From: JACQLN01 sp049274895
Lineage (GTDB): Bacteria; Patescibacteriota; Minisyncoccia; JACQLN01
DNA: 64,000 bases
Assembly (NCBI GenBank): GCA_049274895.1
Contig: JBASTM010000005.1
Location: forward strand, 1 to 64,000
Direction: 5' to 3'
This document shows, piece after piece, positions 54,303-63,545 of the stretch. The position numbers and the translations under genes were made by a program. The notes below the pieces were generated by a model, which was given only the letters and a program-made list of their open reading frames with translations, had not been told where the DNA came from and searched no databases. Each line of letters opens with the position of its first letter. The stretch's first letter is position 1.

Positions 54303-57050
54303 CTACTCTCCTTCCGACCTTCCGAAAAGATCGGCGAAGATGAAGAAGTCGTCGTTATCGACCCGGCTATCCCCATTGAGATCGAAAACTCTGATCTCGG
54401 CCGGAGATAAAGACGGATCGCCGAATTTATCAGCGAACAAGAAAAAGTCCTGAAAATCAAGCGCGCCGTTATTGTCAAAATCAGCCAGTTCCGCCGAAGC
54501 CACGAACAGTTTGGCTTCGCCGATCAGGCCTATCACATGAGGCCTGGCTCCAGCGTTGTGGAAGAAATACAACCGTCCTGCCTTTTCTCCCACTACCTGC
54601 GGAGTAAAACTAACGGTCACGGTATCGGCGAGCCCCGGCGCCAAAGTGGTGGAATCGGTATTCACCCAGAAACTACCACTGACATCAACCAGGAACCAGT
54701 TTCCTTCCAAAACAGCGTTGCCGAGGTTCCGGATCGGGATTCCGACATAACTCGTATCACGACCAACAAAGATACTGCCGAGATCAACCTGCGTTGCGGA
54801 AATATCCAACCGCGGACCGGACACGACCGTGTCCGTTGAGTCCTGCGTGGCTTGGGATCTTGCCTCTCCGGTGAGAATCACGTTCCTTGTTTCACCGCCG
54901 TAACTAATGATCAACCGACCGCTCTTTACTCCCGCCGACTGAGGAGCAAACCTGACGACGATAGTTCGGTCCTCCGAACCCGGAGAGATACTGAACGAAT
55001 CCGCCGAAGTCACACTAAACGAATTATCTCCGTCCAGCGTAATTCGGCCGTTCAATTGGGCCGTACCCGTGTTGAATACCCGGAAACTGGAAATGATCCC
55101 ACCCCCAACGTCTATAGCGCCAAACTGGAGTGAATCAGAATCCACCCTCAAAATCGGCGCCAAAGGTTGAGGCACCAAAACAGTAACGAAGAATCGGAAA
55201 GGTTGGGCATCACCGCCGCCGGGTCCGAATACAGTCAGTATGGGGCGATAAACCCCCGGCTGGCTGTAGGTGTAAGTCAGCGTATCGCCATTGGCATGCC
55301 TGATGATGCTAACCTGTCGGCCGGCCTCGTCGCGATCTCCAGGCTTCCAATCCCAATAGGTCGCGAAACCGCCGGAATTGGTATTGGAGAAACGAACCGT
55401 GAGCGGAGCCGGACCTTCTTGCTTATCTACCGAGATATCCACTCTCGGGGTGGCAAAGAAAACCGGTGTTGTCCCGGATAGCGGAATGGAAAGCGCCGGG
55501 TTGGCCGTGTTATTGGCCAACACCAGCACCGCGCTCTTGGGGCCCACCGAAGCCGGCGTGAAGGTAACATTGATGAACCGGCTTTGGCCCGGATCCACCG
55601 AGAGGTTGGTTCGAGACAAAGAAAAATGCGAAGGGTCTTCACCGCCCAAAGCGATACCGTAAACCACTAAAGGCGCGCTACCGGGATTGGAAACAGTCAG
55701 ATCCACCGTTCGGGACGAACCGACCCCGACCGTATCAAAAACGACGGAGTTGGGTGTGATGGCAATCGCCGCGCCGGAAGTTCCCGGCAAGAAAGGAGTG
55801 GCCAGGCCCGTCAGCGGCACCGTTGAGATTCCGCCGGGCGCGTTGTGCGAGATATTGACGACCGCCGATTTGGCGCCCGCCGTGACCGGTAGGAAAGACA
55901 CTACCACTATTCTTCTCCCGCCGGCCTCAATGATCGCGGAGTTCATACTGACCAGAAATTCCGCGGCATTGGCACCGCCCACGCTTATGTTGCTGATGTT
56001 AAGCGTGAGGGTGCTGTCGTTGCGGATCTCAAACGTTTTGTAAGCACCCGGACCGCCCACCGCAAGACTATCCATAGCCAGCGACGCGGGCAAAAGCGTG
56101 ATACCCGGTACTGCAGGTGAAGGCGTTGGAGGAGGTGGTGTCGAACCGCCCGAACCACCGCCGGAGGCGACGCCATTGCCGGACACCGCCACCACCGTGG
56201 GGCTGTTGACCCCGTTATGCGTAATGGTGACGTTGCCGGAAGCGGCGCCGACCGCAGTCGGTACAAAACTGACCGTGACCGACGTGCTGTCGCCAACGTT
56301 CACGTTGACGCTCGGCGGAATGGCCGGTGCCAGTGTGAAAATACTGTTGTTGGACGAAACCGCCGTGACAGCCAGCGCCGCCGTGCCGGTGTTCCTGACG
56401 CGGAACTGCTGTTGGGCTGTCGCGCCGACGTTCACGTCTCCGAAGTTGATGGTAGCGCTCGGCGACACCGCCGCCTGGCCCAGAGGAACAAGCGACCCGA
56501 AAACAGAAATGATGGGACTGTTCTGTAGATTAGAACTGTCCCAACTCTTACCCGTTTTTAGATACATATAGCCGCCGGAGGTCACGATGCCGTAATTTGA
56601 CCCGCTGGTGCCTCTGACCGCTTTGAAGAAATTTCTGGCGTCGGAAGCGCCGGAACGGGTATACACGACCGCGATGGAACCCAAGGGTACCACGAACGTC
56701 GGAAACGTCAGTTCGTGGCGCGAGCCCGAAGCGCTGATGGCCGATCCCGCGACCGAACCGCTGGCCAGCAAAGTTCCGTCGGGCGAACCCTGCCTTACTT
56801 CTATGACAGCGTTATCCGACGGACTACCGACTTTCGTCAGCTGCACCGCCACCCTGTTGATGGGGGCCGGTTCCGAGAACTGAAGCGGCATAGCCACTTT
56901 CCAGTTGTTGGAACTGTCGGCGATGCCGAAATTGACGAAAGCGCCGCCGTCGTTAGAAACTCCGCCCAGATCCACCACTGTCTGGGCCGGCAAGTTTGCC
57001 GCCCAGACCAGCATGAGAACGGCCAAAAATCGGCCGAAAGCACGGTTCAT
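54303..57050 (-). CDS. Large secreted protein with ASH-like repeats, PKD domain and dockerin
   Basis: 915 aa. Signal peptide MNRAFGRFLAVLMLVWAANLPA; Shine-Dalgarno AAAGGAGG before the ATG. Domain order: an N-terminal beta-sandwich (about 25-195), a Pro-rich linker (SGGSTPPPPTPSPAVPG), several choice-of-anchor D/ASH-like Ig repeats (pattern VFDTVGVGSSRTVDLTVSN, about 90 residues each), a PKD domain (PAPLTVRFSN...YTYSQPGVYRPILTVFG), further repeats and a C-terminal dockerin-like pair of calcium loops (DFDNNGALDFQDFF and DLNGDSRVDNDDFF). Dockerins bind cohesins in cellulosome-type assemblies or anchor elsewhere; no cohesin is seen here. GC-rich and unlike its neighbours, so horizontal acquisition is likely. 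Confidence 0.9.
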   Translation of the reverse strand: MNRAFGRFLAVLMLVWAANLPAQTVVDLGGVSNDGGAFVNFGIADSSNNWKVAMPLQFSEPAPINRVAVQLTKVGSPSDNAVIEVRQGSPDGTLLASGSVAGSAISASGSRHELTFPTFVVPLGSIAVVYTRSGASDARNFFKAVRGTSGSNYGIVTSGGYMYLKTGKSWDSSNLQNSPIISVFGSLVPLGQAAVSPSATINFGDVNVGATAQQQFRVRNTGTAALAVTAVSSNNSIFTLAPAIPPSVNVNVGDSTSVTVSFVPTAVGAASGNVTITHNGVNSPTVVAVSGNGVASGGGSGGSTPPPPTPSPAVPGITLLPASLAMDSLAVGGPGAYKTFEIRNDSTLTLNISNISVGGANAAEFLVSMNSAIIEAGGRRIVVVSFLPVTAGAKSAVVNISHNAPGGISTVPLTGLATPFLPGTSGAAIAITPNSVVFDTVGVGSSRTVDLTVSNPGSAPLVVYGIALGGEDPSHFSLSRTNLSVDPGQSRFINVTFTPASVGPKSAVLVLANNTANPALSIPLSGTTPVFFATPRVDISVDKQEGPAPLTVRFSNTNSGGFATYWDWKPGDRDEAGRQVSIIRHANGDTLTYTYSQPGVYRPILTVFGPGGGDAQPFRFFVTVLVPQPLAPILRVDSDSLQFGAIDVGGGIISSFRVFNTGTAQLNGRITLDGDNSFSVTSADSFSISPGSEDRTIVVRFAPQSAGVKSGRLIISYGGETRNVILTGEARSQATQDSTDTVVSGPRLDISATQVDLGSIFVGRDTSYVGIPIRNLGNAVLEGNWFLVDVSGSFWVNTDSTTLAPGLADTVTVSFTPQVVGEKAGRLYFFHNAGARPHVIGLIGEAKLFVASAELADFDNNGALDFQDFFLFADKFGDPSLSPAEIRVFDLNGDSRVDNDDFFIFADLFGRSEGE

Positions 57051-57146
57051 AGCGAACCTCCTTTAGAAGGGTTTGAGTCGTTCGACTCAGAGAGTCTCAG
57101 ACTCGATGAGAGCCGTTTTTGACACTTTTTTAACTAATTGACAAGG

Positions 57147-57217
57147 AACTACTTTCCAAAAGCTACCATTATATAAAGAACTTGTAAAGATCTGTAGAAA
57201 AACCTCGGAAAGTAGTT
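57147..57217. promoter_or_regulatory. Spaced inverted repeat in the promoter region of the secreted-protein gene
   Basis: AACTACTTTCC (57147-57157) and GGAAAGTAGTT (57207-57217) are exact complements 49 bases apart. A TATAAT-like box lies between them. It may be a regulator site for the 54303-57050 gene. Confidence 0.4.
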
Positions 57218-57229
57218 TTAAGGCATATT

Positions 57230-59404
57230 TTAAGGGAGAGATTTTAGGGGTGTAGCCGGAGTAGAAGTTGCCACACTGGCTACCGGTCCAAACCAGGCCC
57301 GCACCGCCGATTCCCAGTTGTTAAACATCGGGTCGGCGTAGGGATTTGAGGGCGCAGGACCAGTGGGATCGTTGCGGTTAATATAATAGAGCGTGGAATG
57401 GATCTCGCCATTGATAATATGTTGGCCGTTTAGAATCGGTTTAGCAACTTCTTTTATTTGCGGCGGCGTAAAACTTTCCGGAGCCAAATTTAATTTTTCA
57501 AAGGCCTGGCTCATAAAGTCGCGCCAGATGGGGGCGGCCACGTAAACACCCGGCTCCTGTTTGATGGGCGTGTTGTCGTTATTGCCCACCCACACGCCCG
57601 CCACCAGCGAGGGCGTGTAGCCCAGCGTCCAGCCGTCTCTAAACTCGTTGGTGGTGCCGGTTTTAGCCGCCACCGGCCGGTCTTGAAAAAAGAGCGGGCT
57701 TCTGGCGCCGAAAATTGGAATGCGGGCATTATTATCGGAAAGAATGTTGGTCACCAAGCGAGCAATTTCTGAATCTAGGACTTGAGCCGGCTCGTCTTTA
57801 AACTCTTCCAAAATCTCGCCTTTGCTGTTTTCTATTCTTAAAATTGGTGAGGGTGCGTGGCGCACCCCCTCGGTGGCCAAAACGCCAAAAGCCGAGGCCA
57901 GCTCCAAAAGCTTAACCTCGCCGCCGCCCAAGACCAGCGACAAACCGAAACGGGATCTATCCTTTAGAGTGGTAATACCCATATCCTCGGCGGTATTGAT
58001 GGAATCTTCCACACCAGCCAGGTACAACATCTGAACCGCCGGGACGTTGAGCGAATTAGCTAAAGCCGAGCGGGCGGTCACCGGACCTCTAAACTTAAAA
58101 TCAAAATTGCGGGGCGAATAGCACTTTACATCGGGTGATTGCGGTTGGCCTAAGGCATTACAGCCGGTGTCAAACTGGGTGGGGATGTCAAAGACAACTG
58201 TTTTATCGGTGTAGCCTTTTTTGAAAGCGGTAGCGTAAACGAAAGGCTTAAAAGCCGAACCGGGCTGGCGCAAACTGGTAACCACATTAACATTGCCGTC
58301 AAATTGGCAGTTCACACCCGGATTGCAACCCGCGGGCAGAGGATCCTTAAAATAATCGCGCGAACCCACCATAGCCAGCACCTGGCCTGTTTTGGGGTCC
58401 AAAGACACCAAGGCGGCGTTATTGGCCCCCACTCTCTCGTTGCGCTCGGCGCCGGCGGCCACGGTTGATTCAGCGATGTTTTGAAGATCCCAGTCCAAAG
58501 TGGTAATAACTTTCAAACCAGCTTTAGCCACATACTCTTCTCCATATCTTTCTTCCACTAAGTTTCTGACATAAAAAACAAAATGGGGCGCTTGGATGCC
58601 GGATCTTATCTTGGAAAAATTCAAAGTTTGTCTTTGGGCTTTTTGGACTTCGCTTATAGAAATATAATCAAGTTCGGCCAGCCGGTTTAAGATATTGCGT
58701 TGTCTGGTGATAAGCTCATTTTTATGTTCGCCATAAGGTGAATAGTAACTGGTGGCTTTGGGCAAGCTGGCCAACAAAGCCGCCTCGGCCAAAGTGAGAT
58801 CAACCGCCTTTTTAGAGAAAAAAGTCTGGGCGGCCGCCTCAATGCCGTAAGCGTTGGAGCCGTAAGGAATCTGGTTTAAGTAAAAATTCAAAATCTCATC
58901 TTTGGAATACCGCCGTTCCAATTCCAAAGCCAAAATGGCCTCTTTTATTTTTCTGGTCCAAGTGCGCTCGTCGGATAAAATCGACTTTTTTACAAACTGC
59001 TGGGTGATGGTGGAACCGCCCTGCAAAGAATCGGAGGTGAGGTTAGATAAAAATGCTCTCGCGATCGCCTTAAAATCAAGGCCGCGGTGTTGGTAAAAAT
59101 CCTTGTCCTCGGCCACGATGGTGGCGTCTTTAACCACTTGAGGAATTTCGTTAAAAGGTATGACAGTGCGGCGCTCTTCGCCGTGAATATCATACAGGAT
59201 GATTTTACCGGTGCGGTCGTAAATTTTAGTGGACTCGGTAACGGTGCGGTCTTCCAAATTGGAGGGATTAGGCAGGTCCCTCGCAAAAAACACAAAAACA
59301 ACCAAGAGGCCCAAAGCCAGGGCTGAACCTCCCACCAGCACCAACGCCAAAATTATTTGAATCAGTTTAAGCGGCAGACGCCGGCTGCGGTAACGGTGTG
59401 GCAT
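57230..59404 (-). CDS. Penicillin-binding protein 1A (bifunctional)
   Basis: 724 aa. Peptidoglycan glycosyltransferase plus DD-transpeptidase, with one N-terminal transmembrane helix (IQIILALVLVGGSALALGLLVV). GT51 motif EDKDFYQHRGLDFKAIARAF (catalytic Glu) and QGGSTITQQFVKK; transpeptidase motifs SAFKPF (Ser nucleophile in RQPGSAFKPFVYATAF), SLN in ANSLNVPAVQ, and KTGTTNEFRDGW. The C-terminal tail after about residue 650 is non-conserved. It is divergent from tyrS with a 31-base gap. It indicates a genuine peptidoglycan wall. Confidence 0.95.
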   Translation of the reverse strand: MPHRYRSRRLPLKLIQIILALVLVGGSALALGLLVVFVFFARDLPNPSNLEDRTVTESTKIYDRTGKIILYDIHGEERRTVIPFNEIPQVVKDATIVAEDKDFYQHRGLDFKAIARAFLSNLTSDSLQGGSTITQQFVKKSILSDERTWTRKIKEAILALELERRYSKDEILNFYLNQIPYGSNAYGIEAAAQTFFSKKAVDLTLAEAALLASLPKATSYYSPYGEHKNELITRQRNILNRLAELDYISISEVQKAQRQTLNFSKIRSGIQAPHFVFYVRNLVEERYGEEYVAKAGLKVITTLDWDLQNIAESTVAAGAERNERVGANNAALVSLDPKTGQVLAMVGSRDYFKDPLPAGCNPGVNCQFDGNVNVVTSLRQPGSAFKPFVYATAFKKGYTDKTVVFDIPTQFDTGCNALGQPQSPDVKCYSPRNFDFKFRGPVTARSALANSLNVPAVQMLYLAGVEDSINTAEDMGITTLKDRSRFGLSLVLGGGEVKLLELASAFGVLATEGVRHAPSPILRIENSKGEILEEFKDEPAQVLDSEIARLVTNILSDNNARIPIFGARSPLFFQDRPVAAKTGTTNEFRDGWTLGYTPSLVAGVWVGNNDNTPIKQEPGVYVAAPIWRDFMSQAFEKLNLAPESFTPPQIKEVAKPILNGQHIINGEIHSTLYYINRNDPTGPAPSNPYADPMFNNWESAVRAWFGPVASVATSTPATPLKSLP

Positions 59405-59435
59405 TATCGTTCCTTTTATTATATATTAATGACTA

Positions 59436-60647
59436 ATGTCTAAGATAGCTACCTCTCAAGAAAAAATAAACGATTTTCTGGAACGGGGCGTTGCAGAAAT
59501 CATCACTCGCGAGAGTGTAGCTAAAAAACTCTCCGAAGGGAAGGTGTTAAGAATCAAGCATGGTGTGGACCCCTCGGGCACCCAACTCCACCTGGGCCAC
59601 GCCGCCGTCTACCTTAAAATGCGGGACCTGCAGGAGTTGGGCCATAAAATAGTCTTTTTAATAGGCGGCTTTACCGGCCGCTTCGGCGACCCCACCCAAA
59701 AACTAGAGGCCCGAACCTTAAAATCAAAGCAAGAAACCGAATCAGCCGCCCAGGATTACCTAAAACAATTGGACCGGATACTGGATGTAAAGGAATTGGA
59801 GTTAAGAACCAACAGTGAATGGTTTGATAAGATGAATGCCGAGGATTTGCTGCGGCTAATGTCCCATTTCACCGCCGATCAGGTTTTGGAGCGCGATATG
59901 TTCCGGGAAAGGAAAAACAAAAGCGAACCGATCCAGCTCCACGAACTGGTTTACCCGGTCTTGCAAGGTTACGACTCGGTAATGTTAAAAAGCGATTTAA
60001 CTGTAATCGGCAACGACCAGGTTTTTAACGAAAGCTTCGGCCGGGATCTCCAACGCAAGAATAATCAACCGCCGCAGGACATTGTGGCCATAAAACTTTT
60101 GGTGGGTTTGGACGGTAAACAGAAAATGTCCAAAAGCTTGGGTAATTACATCGCGCTAGACGATTCCGCCGAGGATAAGTTCGGCAAGATAATGTCTTTG
60201 CCGGATAGTTTGATTGTTGATTATTTTACATTACTAACCCGCCGGCCAATGGCGGAAATAAAAGAGATGGCGGCGGCGCTAGCGGCTAACTCGGTAAATC
60301 CACGCGATTTTAAGATAAGGTTGGGCAAAGACATAGTTTCTTTTTTTCATTCGGCTAATGAGGCCAGCGCGGCCGCGGCCGATTTTGAAAAAACATTTTC
60401 CCAAAAAGGCACGCCGGAAAATATAGCCGAACAACAAATCAAAAAGGGTGAGTATACCTGGCTGGAGTTGGTAGCCGCCTCTGGGTTGGTAGCTTCCAAA
60501 ACCGAAGCCCGGCGCTTAATTGAAGACGGCGCCGTGGACGCCGATGGCCAGACGCTTGATTCCCCCCGCCAGAAAATCAATCTAATAGCTCCAATAATAT
60601 TAAAAGTGGGCAAGCACAGATTTAAGCGAATAACGCCAGAAGATTAA
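59436..60647 (+). CDS. tyrS: Tyrosyl-tRNA synthetase
   Basis: 403 aa, the longer bacterial TyrRS type. HIGH-type motif HLGH in GVDPSGTQLHLGHAAVYLK (about residues 45-63), KMSKSLGN (about 230) and a C-terminal S4 RNA-binding domain (SGLVASKTEARRLIEDGAVDADG). Charges tRNA-Tyr. ATG at 59436; a GT-rich terminator follows (60657-60692). The gene is divergent from PBP1A. Confidence 0.96.
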   Translation: MSKIATSQEKINDFLERGVAEIITRESVAKKLSEGKVLRIKHGVDPSGTQLHLGHAAVYLKMRDLQELGHKIVFLIGGFTGRFGDPTQKLEARTLKSKQETESAAQDYLKQLDRILDVKELELRTNSEWFDKMNAEDLLRLMSHFTADQVLERDMFRERKNKSEPIQLHELVYPVLQGYDSVMLKSDLTVIGNDQVFNESFGRDLQRKNNQPPQDIVAIKLLVGLDGKQKMSKSLGNYIALDDSAEDKFGKIMSLPDSLIVDYFTLLTRRPMAEIKEMAAALAANSVNPRDFKIRLGKDIVSFFHSANEASAAAADFEKTFSQKGTPENIAEQQIKKGEYTWLELVAASGLVASKTEARRLIEDGAVDADGQTLDSPRQKINLIAPIILKVGKHRFKRITPED

Positions 60648-60656
60648 CCCACACCC

Positions 60657-60692
60657 AAAACTCCCCCCAAGGGTTACCCTGGGGGGAGTTTT
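60657..60692. terminator. Bidirectional terminator
   Basis: AAAACTCCCCCCAAGGG and its complement CCCTGGGGGGAGTTTT pair around TTA. A run of T or A flanks each side, so it can end both tyrS (plus) and the small acidic gene (minus). Confidence 0.85.
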
Positions 60693-60698
60693 GAATTT

Positions 60699-60860
60699 CT
60701 ACTCCAGTTCTTCCTCATCCTCGTCTGCTTCATCCAAACCCAACTCCTCTTCATCCTCATCGTCTGTTTCCTCCTTTTCTTCTTTATCTAAATCATCCGG
60801 GACAACACTATCATCATCCGCCGACAAATAATCGTCATTGTGAGTTTTAGCTTTTCTCAT
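60699..60860 (-). CDS. Very acidic small protein
   Basis: 53 aa (MRKAKTHNDDYLSADDDSVV, then Asp/Glu-rich to ELGLDEADEDEEELE). More than half of the second part is Asp or Glu, with no predicted fold. Highly acidic tails of this kind may bind basic proteins or metal ions; I recall comparable short genes in CPR genomes but cannot assign a function. The reading frame is intact from ATG to TAG. A strong terminator follows and a hairpin element precedes the start. Confidence 0.6.
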   Translation of the reverse strand: MRKAKTHNDDYLSADDDSVVPDDLDKEEKEETDDEDEEELGLDEADEDEEELE

Positions 60861-60869
60861 GTTTTATTT

Positions 60870-60921
60870 ATCCAACATCTTTTTAGTGTAAAGATATTTA
60901 TACTTTGAAAAGGTGCTGGAT
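60870..60921 (+). repeat. Hairpin element with GTAAAGAT loop, copy 2
   Basis: Stem ATCCAACATCTTTT (60870-60883) with AAAAGGTGCTGGAT (60908-60921), two G-U-type changes relative to copy 1. The loop GTAAAGATATTTATAC matches that at 47627-47679 (opposite orientation). It lies upstream of the small acidic gene. Confidence 0.75.
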
Positions 60922-61004
60922 TTAGTTTATACCAGAATACACAAGAGCCCCAAACCCGGTCAAGGGGGGTTATCCCCATAACCTAATTTAATGAGAGAAA
61001 AATA

Positions 61005-62501
61005 TTATTGTTGGCGGTTTAAGGATTCAAAAGCGTCATCCGAGGCCTCAAATGTGGACCTTAAGTGGACTCTACCGCTCAACGCGTCCAATATAGATTC
61101 AGCAACTTCTCCGGGGCTCATATTACTTCTTATGCTAACTTTTATCTTCTCCGCCGGCGCCGAATTATTTATAGTATCTGCAATCTCATTAATCATACCC
61201 ATACTCTCATTTATATTATTTATCACCTCCTGCCGAAATGCGCCGAAGTTGGGCTTGCTGCCGTATTTATTCTCCCAACTTCCAAACTGGGTTTCCATAA
61301 CTTGAACTGTTTTTAGAGTATGATCCACATACTTCTCTATCCCGGCTCTTTCGCTTTCGGAATACTGGCCGCCAAACTCCAAATTAACTACCGTGGGGAT
61401 CTCAACACCTAAGCTGGACGGGGAACGTTCAACCCCAGCATCCGGGGCCATTTTTGTTTCGGGTGAACTGCCACTTTGTCCAGCTGGTCTTTGTTCTGGA
61501 ACGTTAGAACCGATACCGGTTTCACTTGATCCAGCTTCGGCGGGCACAGTTTTGACACTGCCTAAAACGTGTTCATATAAACCTTCCAAGGTTCTAATTT
61601 CTCCATCGTAACGGCCGAAATTTTTAGTCTGAACAAACTCGGTGGCTGAAAGCAGGTTACCAAGAATATCCTCCAGCTGACCCGGAGCACTTTCCCTGGT
61701 TTGATGTATGGCCCTTAAAGCGGCTTCCTTAAAAACCACTCTTTCCCGGGCTGAAACACCTTCCATACCCTCAACCACACCCACCGCTTTATCCAAAATA
61801 GATTTCTCTAATTCTTCCAAACCCTGCTGTTGTTCGTATTGTCCCACCACCCTGTCGCCCCATCTGGCTACCTCCTGGACACGAATACTCTCACTACTCT
61901 CATGTTGAAAATTTATTTGTTCAAACTCTTTTTGCACATCCCAAATATCGTCTACCTGAATAGCATAATCGGCCGGGGTACCGCCTTTTTCATTGTATGT
62001 TTGACGTAAACCGTAAGCCAACCCCACAGCTTGTTTTTGGCTATCGGTTAAATTATCCAAAGAAATCCTCTCACCGTTCTCCATTTGAGGTAGAGCGGCC
62101 ACCATAATATCCTTAAGCTCGGCGTCGTGATTTTCACCTTCAGCCGCCCCCGCCTGGTCGGGGCTGCCTAGTTCGGCCGCGGCGGCACCCATCAACATAT
62201 AGGTGCCATACCATAAAGCTTTTCTGCCATCTATGTTTTGCCACTGGATTTTTTCTTTTAACCCGCTGCCGAGTTCACCCAACAGCCCGGCTTGGGTTTT
62301 GATGGCTTCGGCCACTTCGGTCACGGCCTTATCACCAAAAATTTTAGCGCCCCACTCGCGCAGCAAACCGCGATCCTGTTCCGGAACTTGTCCAATAACA
62401 GTCTCGGGTGTTTCTGGTTTGACCCCCGCAAGCTCCGGATTATTTTCCGGCGCCTTCCAGTCGGCGTACTGCTCTTGGGGTGAAGATTCTCTTTTGGACA
62501 T
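61005..62501 (-). CDS. Hypothetical protein, helical, low complexity
   Basis: About 498 aa from the ATG at 62501 (MSKRESSPQEQYADW). One hydrophobic stretch (KALWYGTYMLMGAAAAELG, about residues 93-111) may be a membrane anchor; the rest is mostly helical and rich in Glu, Gln and Ser, with a Pro/Ser-rich linker (EQRPAGQSGSSPETKMAP). No domain is recognised. It is a single gene between hairpin/terminator elements. An earlier in-frame start exists but gives a poor leader. Similar large helical proteins occur in CPR genomes without known function. Confidence 0.65.
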   Translation of the reverse strand: MSKRESSPQEQYADWKAPENNPELAGVKPETPETVIGQVPEQDRGLLREWGAKIFGDKAVTEVAEAIKTQAGLLGELGSGLKEKIQWQNIDGRKALWYGTYMLMGAAAAELGSPDQAGAAEGENHDAELKDIMVAALPQMENGERISLDNLTDSQKQAVGLAYGLRQTYNEKGGTPADYAIQVDDIWDVQKEFEQINFQHESSESIRVQEVARWGDRVVGQYEQQQGLEELEKSILDKAVGVVEGMEGVSARERVVFKEAALRAIHQTRESAPGQLEDILGNLLSATEFVQTKNFGRYDGEIRTLEGLYEHVLGSVKTVPAEAGSSETGIGSNVPEQRPAGQSGSSPETKMAPDAGVERSPSSLGVEIPTVVNLEFGGQYSESERAGIEKYVDHTLKTVQVMETQFGSWENKYGSKPNFGAFRQEVINNINESMGMINEIADTINNSAPAEKIKVSIRSNMSPGEVAESILDALSGRVHLRSTFEASDDAFESLNRQQ

Positions 62502-62559
62502 ATTTTTTAATGAGTAAACCAATAATACCTATATAATATCAAACAATATAAAAAAATAC

Positions 62560-62593
62560 ACCCCGCGACCTTCTTGGGTCGCGGGGGTTTTGT
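62560..62593 (-). terminator. Rho-independent terminator
   Basis: CCCCGCGACC and GGTCGCGGGG pair around CAAGAA on the minus strand, followed by a T-rich tract. It ends the secreted-protein gene at 62594-63475. Confidence 0.85.
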
Positions 62594-63475
62594 TCATCTC
62601 TCCGCTTTCTTCGGCAGTAACACCGTGGGCACCGCCATCAAACAAAGGACGGTGCCGTGTTTGTACTCGTAGTAGCCGACCGGCGTCGTGCCGACCAGTT
62701 CGGCCACCACCACACGGTCCGACTCGCGGCCTATCCGTGCCAGCATGTTTCTGGCATCCAGTCTGGCATCCAGTTTGGCGATTGCCTCGCCCATTGGGCC
62801 AGCGCCCAGGCCGACAGTGAAGGTAACCTTGCCGTCGGCGGAGGTCCAGACCTGTCGCTCGCGCTCGCGCCAGACGGGATATGATTCCCGCCAGAAGAAA
62901 AGTCTTTCTAGACCTCTTTTGTTGGCAGGAACCGTCGCCTGCTGGATGTTTTCTGTCCAGTTAGCTTCGTCCCTTGCCCGGAAAATCTGATCAAGGGTGA
63001 AGTGAGTGGCTTGAACCGATGTACGACCCTGCTCCTCCCCGGCCTCTGGCTCCGAAGGAGAAACTCCGTCTGGAGGAGGAGCTTCGTACGGCTCCTCGGA
63101 CTGGGTTTCAACCATCATGCCTAAGTCAGCCGCTACTCTGACTCGGGTAATGAAGTCGGCGAACTGCAACTCCTTGACTTGCGGACTAGCGGTGTCATCC
63201 GCCAACAACTCGTCGGTGTAACCACCAACGAGACCCATGGTCCTCTCTGCAAGAGAATCGCCATAGGCCAGCCGTAGCTCCAGATCCAGTGCTGCTAGTT
63301 CCTTGAGAACCAGCAACCGAAACTCCACTTGACGCTGGGTTTCCAGCTCGACTACATCGGAATCCAACTTTGCGAAAGCCGCCTGGGCTTCCCGGCGGAC
63401 ATCATCAAACTTGTCCGCGTAGACGGGGCCGAACAGGCCAATGGCCAAAATGGCCGCGAGCGTCGCGCGTAGCAT
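62594..63475 (-). CDS. Secreted orphan protein
   Basis: 293 aa. Signal peptide MLRATLAAILAIGLFGPVYA; AGGAGG Shine-Dalgarno before the ATG. The first half is a long helical segment (FDDVRREAQAAFAKLDSDVVEL and following) that could form a coiled coil; a Pro/Glu-rich linker (EEPYEAPPPDGVSPSEPEAGEE) is followed by a globular C-domain (FFWRESYPVWRERERQVWTS). No known family. Strong promoter and terminator make this an autonomous unit. GC-rich compared with the neighbours. Confidence 0.7.
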   Translation of the reverse strand: MLRATLAAILAIGLFGPVYADKFDDVRREAQAAFAKLDSDVVELETQRQVEFRLLVLKELAALDLELRLAYGDSLAERTMGLVGGYTDELLADDTASPQVKELQFADFITRVRVAADLGMMVETQSEEPYEAPPPDGVSPSEPEAGEEQGRTSVQATHFTLDQIFRARDEANWTENIQQATVPANKRGLERLFFWRESYPVWRERERQVWTSADGKVTFTVGLGAGPMGEAIAKLDARLDARNMLARIGRESDRVVVAELVGTTPVGYYEYKHGTVLCLMAVPTVLLPKKAER

Positions 63476-63513
63476 GGGAAAATCCTCCTGAAAGGGTTAA
63501 GGAACTGACCTTG

Positions 63514-63530
63514 ACCCAGCTTAGCTGGGT
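63514..63530 (-). promoter_or_regulatory. Hairpin in 5' leader of secreted orphan gene
   Basis: ACCCAGCT and AGCTGGGT pair around a single A on the minus strand, in the leader between the promoter and the Shine-Dalgarno. Possible mRNA stability or regulation element. Confidence 0.4.
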
Positions 63531-63545
63531 TGACTGTATGTTTTA

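Noticed and set aside
54303..57050. Prophage or transposon carrying the large secreted gene and other orphan genes
   Set aside because: No integrase, transposase, capsid, terminase or portal gene and no flanking direct repeats were found beside it.
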